The position numbers and the translations under genes were made by a program. From DATMFV01 sp964651005 (GTDB lineage Bacteria; Verrucomicrobiota; Verrucomicrobiia; Chthoniobacterales; Chthoniobacteraceae): DNA of 16,521 bases. Of the stretch, positions 13,702-16,521 are shown one piece after another. The first letter of the stretch is position 1. Every line of letters starts with the position of its first letter. The notes under the pieces are model-generated. The model saw nothing but the letters and a program-made list of their open reading frames with translations. It did no database searches and was not told the DNA's origin. The stretch lies in assembly GCA_964651005.1 (NCBI GenBank), contig CAZYVL010000055.1, positions 1 through 16,521 of the forward strand. The letters are read 5' to 3'.

Positions 13702-14010
13702 GTGACGCTCTCCGTGACGCCGGAAACTGCTGAAACCGCGCGGCTCGCTTCCGTTCTTTTCGGCGCGGGAGTGCTTCTGCTGGCGCTGGAGATCTTTTTC
13801 GTCACGCGGGTTTTCGCGCTCGTCGGCGCGCTCACGCTCCTGGGCGCGGCGGCGCTGGCATTCTGGAAGGTCAGTATCGAAATGGGGAGCCTCCTGTTCC
13901 TCGGCGGCGCCACGCTTGTGAGCCTCGGCTTTCTGGTGATGCTGGCCTTCTTCCCGAACGCACCGCTCGCCCGGCAGTTCCTTGCCCGGGGGCGCGACGT
14001 TGGAGATTGA
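13702..14010 (+). CDS. Short NfeD-like membrane protein
   Basis: 102 residues from a GTG start (13702), 14 bp after the preceding gene; a second GTG at 13714 is possible. Three hydrophobic helices are visible at about 15-35 (LASVLFGAGVLLLALEIFFV), 38-58 (FALVGALTLLGAAALAF) and 63-88 (SLLFLGGATLVSLGFLVMLA). The LEIFFV-x-x-x-FALVG pattern resembles the membrane part of NfeD proteins (LEIF-x-x-G-x-x-G), which partner with SPFH/stomatin proteins. The usual C-terminal OB-fold domain is absent: the protein stops 15 residues after the last helix. No SPFH gene is in the window. Assignment to NfeD is a resemblance, not certain. Confidence 0.65.
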   Translation: MTLSVTPETAETARLASVLFGAGVLLLALEIFFVTRVFALVGALTLLGAAALAFWKVSIEMGSLLFLGGATLVSLGFLVMLAFFPNAPLARQFLARGRDVGD

Positions 14011-14020
14011 CCGAGGGAAC

Positions 14021-14114
14021 TCACGCGAAGGCACGAAGCGAAGACAAGAAGGAACGGAGGACACGGAGGGAGACACTCCTTCTCAACTCTTCGCGCCTTC
14101 GCGTCTTCGCGTGA
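14021..14114. repeat. 94-bp imperfect palindromic element between convergent genes
   Basis: The left part TCACGCGAAG (14021-14030) is exactly the reverse complement of CTTCGCGTGA (14105-14114). Between them, runs of CGAAG/CTTCG continue the complementarity imperfectly, and an inner pair AGAAGGA (14047-14053) / TCCTTCT (14077-14083) is perfect. The whole can fold into one long hairpin. It lies between the stops of convergent genes, so it may act as a bidirectional terminator; its iterated CGAAG units also look like a dispersed REP-type element. Confidence 0.7.
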
Positions 14115-14130
14115 ACCGCAATCAGCAATT

Positions 14131-16521
14131 CTATTGCTCGTCCGGGCCGTAGTTGGGGGCGAACCCGTTGGGGGTCTCCTGCCAGTGGAACCCTTGCGGG
14201 GTGGTGATCGGGATCACCTCGCTTATTGATCCCCCCTGCTTGGTGAACTCGTAGTCGGTGGGCATGCCGCCGTTGCCGTCCGAATCCAGGACGAGGCCGT
14301 GCGTGACGCCGTTGGGAGACTCGATGCTCAGCAGTGCTTTCGCCTGGACGGTGACTCCGCTCGCCGTAAAGGTCTGCGGATCGTGGGCCGCCCGGTAGGT
14401 GAGAACCCTCCCGTCGGGGAGCGAGAAAGAAACCCCCGCCTGCGTCGCGTCGCCTTGGGGAGAGAGATCATTGAGAGTGCTTCCGAGCGGCGGCACGTTG
14501 AGAGGGGAGGGCCAGATGACCGTGACGAGGAGTGAGTGCCCGGGGCTCGTCCAATCGACGGTGACGCAAGGCGCCGGGGTCAAAAGCCCGAACCCGTAAG
14601 TGTTCCAGCCGCGATACGGCGCCGTGTTGCCGTAATATTTTGTGTAGGTGAGCCCGGGCGCCCCGAAGTGGTAGAACCAGAGGTTGGGGCCGTTCGGGTC
14701 GGAGGTGTGGAAACGCCGGGCGGCCGGATCCGTCACCATCTGGTCCGCCGTGAAGCCCCATAAGTGACGGTTCGACACATTGAGATAGGCCGGGAAGTTC
14801 CAGACCTGCGTGAAGGAGTGCTCTAGCCCGTCACGGTTGTTCATCTCGTCGGTGACGATCCAGAAGCCCGGGTCGCGCACAAAAATGACCTGCCGGTGAT
14901 GGTCCATGTCCTTCTCGGGATAGCCGAGGTCATAGAGGCCCTCCATGAAGTCGAACTGCTCGGAGGTGTGCCAGCGCGCCTCGATCGGCGTGGTCTCGAC
15001 CTCCTGATTGGCCGGGACGATGTTTGCCTGCGAACGGCCGTCTACCAGCACCGTGTTGGTTTTCCAGGAGGAATTTTCGCCCAGAAGTTCATTGATCGCG
15101 TCGAAATCCCCGCGCATCTCCACGGGCAACTGGTCCGGGCTGTAGACCGGGACGCCGCAACTGACCAGAAGCGGGCGGCCATAGGCGGAAACCTGGATGG
15201 CGTTATGCCCCATGCTCCGGTGCCCCCGCCCTGGGCGGCCCGTTTGCATGAATAGATAGGGGCTATCCCAGCTCCAGTCCCGCCGTTGGGCGGAATAGCC
15301 GCTGTAAGGGAAAGCGATGGAGGTGAACGCCGGGACCGGGGTGGAGGGCGTATCCTGGAACTGCCCGGCGATCTGGGCGACGAGCGGATCGCTGATGCCG
15401 GGCATATTGGCGGTTTGGCTTGCCAGCCAGTTTGCGCGCTCAGTCGCGTTGGACCAAATGAGCGGTGGGGCGACCACGCCGTAGCTTGCCAGCGCGGGCA
15501 AATACGCACCCGGAGTCGAGAGCGCCGCTGCGAGCTGGTAAAAGGCGGTCGCCCGGCTTCTGAGCTTCGCGGCAAGTTCGGGGTAGCTCAGTTCCAACCA
15601 TCCGGCCATATCCTCAAGCGCGGGCGCGTCGGAGAGATTGTAATTGAAGGACTGCTCCATCATTCCGCCATCTCGGTAGAACGCCCCCTCGAGGTAATCG
15701 TCGAGGCCCGCCGCGCCATTCTCGGCCACATCGACGCTTGCGGAAAATTCGGGAAACGACGCGGAGATGAGCAGGACGGCGGCGAGTCCGTTGCGACGCT
15801 GGTTGGGGACTGATAAGGGTTTTGAGTAGACCTCCAGGAGCGCCGCCGGGTGATCCTGGACCAGTGAAAGGGCGATTTGCGCCAGCTCTACCGCGGGAAT
15901 CAAGTCGCGGTCCGCCTGGGCAACAGGGGCCGCGAGCGGCCTACACACGTTGTCCCATTCTGCCGGTCTCCCGCTATTCGGGAGGCTTTTGCAGAAAATG
16001 CTGAGAATTCGGATGATGTTTTGCACCCGGTCCGCCTGCGAAAAGGTCGACTGGCCGCTCCAGTTGCACGGAACCAGGCGGCGGGTTGCGGCATCGAGCA
16101 ACTCGACTTGGTGCTTCTGGTTGCGGGCGAAGTCCGCCGTGAACTGGAACCACTTGCTTGGATAGACCGTATCACCGCTCTGCCAATAGCGGGCCGAAAA
16201 GCCGTTAGAAAAAGAGAAACTCTGGTAGGTGTCGAAATAGTTCCCAGAGTCGTCCTGCGCTAGCCACAGGACGGGGGGAACCTCTCCGGAACCGGGAGCG
16301 CCGATGATATCAGAGGAGAGAAAGAAAAGAAGCATCCGTGCGTCGATCTTCGTCTGTTCCTCCCCGGCGGGGAGCCGCCCGACGAGATATTCCACCGGGT
16401 CAACGGCGGCCGGGAGGCCCTGGAGGGAATGCCAGCGTAAGTCGCCCGGGTCGGCCGCGCGCAGAAACTTCACCTTGTAATCGCGCCAGGCAGTCAACGC
16501 CGCCGCGTAGTGGCCATCGCC
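14131..16521 (-). CDS. Heparinase II/III-like polysaccharide lyase, 5'-truncated by window edge
   Basis: 796 residues are visible; the frame is open to the right edge (first visible residues GDGHYAAALTAWRDYKVKFL), and the only internal early start would be a TTG, so the N-terminus lies outside. The architecture is an alpha-helical toroid (about 1-380) followed by beta-sandwich domains. The conserved motif DGGMMEQSFNYN (codons 15637-15672) contains the likely catalytic Tyr, and GHRSMGHNAIQVSAYGRPLL (about 15170-15226) matches the His-bearing strand of heparinase II/III domains, ending in GRPLLVSCG. Relatives cleave uronate-containing polysaccharides (heparin, alginate) by beta-elimination; the substrate here is unknown. 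The C-terminal part has a calcium-loop-like DSDGNGGMPTDYE (14248-14286). Export is likely but cannot be shown without the N-terminus. No other polysaccharide-degradation gene is in the window. Confidence 0.85.
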   Translation of the reverse strand, partial: GDGHYAAALTAWRDYKVKFLRAADPGDLRWHSLQGLPAAVDPVEYLVGRLPAGEEQTKIDARMLLFFLSSDIIGAPGSGEVPPVLWLAQDDSGNYFDTYQSFSFSNGFSARYWQSGDTVYPSKWFQFTADFARNQKHQVELLDAATRRLVPCNWSGQSTFSQADRVQNIIRILSIFCKSLPNSGRPAEWDNVCRPLAAPVAQADRDLIPAVELAQIALSLVQDHPAALLEVYSKPLSVPNQRRNGLAAVLLISASFPEFSASVDVAENGAAGLDDYLEGAFYRDGGMMEQSFNYNLSDAPALEDMAGWLELSYPELAAKLRSRATAFYQLAAALSTPGAYLPALASYGVVAPPLIWSNATERANWLASQTANMPGISDPLVAQIAGQFQDTPSTPVPAFTSIAFPYSGYSAQRRDWSWDSPYLFMQTGRPGRGHRSMGHNAIQVSAYGRPLLVSCGVPVYSPDQLPVEMRGDFDAINELLGENSSWKTNTVLVDGRSQANIVPANQEVETTPIEARWHTSEQFDFMEGLYDLGYPEKDMDHHRQVIFVRDPGFWIVTDEMNNRDGLEHSFTQVWNFPAYLNVSNRHLWGFTADQMVTDPAARRFHTSDPNGPNLWFYHFGAPGLTYTKYYGNTAPYRGWNTYGFGLLTPAPCVTVDWTSPGHSLLVTVIWPSPLNVPPLGSTLNDLSPQGDATQAGVSFSLPDGRVLTYRAAHDPQTFTASGVTVQAKALLSIESPNGVTHGLVLDSDGNGGMPTDYEFTKQGGSISEVIPITTPQGFHWQETPNGFAPNYGPDEQ
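14248..14286 (-). other. Sequence encoding a calcium-binding-like Asp loop
   Basis: Codons give DSDGNGGMPTDYE near the C-terminus of the lyase, with acidic residues spaced as in DxDGNG calcium loops that are common in exported PVC-group proteins. Calcium binding is inferred only from this pattern. Confidence 0.5.

Noticed and set aside
1..16521. tRNA, rRNA, riboswitch or toxin-antitoxin pair
   Set aside because: I read both strands for conserved tRNA arms, rRNA segments and small overlapping gene pairs and found none that could be supported.

Overview
The window is high-GC bacterial DNA with mostly single-copy housekeeping genes. Gene content, the style of the hypothetical proteins and the G-rich short tandem repeats suggest a Verrucomicrobiota/PVC-type bacterium; this is an inference with moderate confidence, as no rRNA or marker search was possible. 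A run of exactly 100 N (11142-11241) shows that it is a draft scaffold.

Left part (1-7154, all minus strand): a partial IS66-family element carrying tnpB runs off the left edge. Its apparent outer end abuts the stop codon of an AT-rich orphan gene for a secreted protein. Upstream on the same strand lie a two-domain hypothetical gene, a full-length DNA polymerase III alpha subunit (dnaE), a strong intrinsic terminator, a glycine/RGG-rich RRM RNA-binding protein and a putative lipoprotein.

Middle (7169-9534): a compact minus-strand thyA-folA pair makes dTMP and recycles the dihydrofolate that ThyA produces; the putative lipoprotein gene follows 14 bp after folA. A plus-strand gene for an ADP-ribosylglycohydrolase/J1-crystallin-like protein is divergent from thyA.

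Right part (9609-14010, plus strand): a phosphohexomutase (phosphoglucomutase/phosphomannomutase type) is cut by the assembly gap. It is followed by a three-helix membrane protein, a lipoprotein, a FabZ-like hot-dog dehydratase, a secreted repeat-poor hypothetical protein and a short NfeD-like membrane protein. A 94-bp imperfect palindromic element separates this block from a convergent minus-strand gene for a heparinase II/III-like polysaccharide lyase that runs off the right edge.

No convincing new multi-gene system is visible. The most interesting points are the low-GC orphan secreted gene beside the IS66 end and its possible distant relationship to the lipoprotein at 6369-7154; the intact-looking PHP site in DnaE; the altered metal motifs in the ADP-ribosylglycohydrolase-like protein; the short tandem repeats expanded inside or beside coding regions; the palindromic element; and the false gene fusion produced by the N gap.
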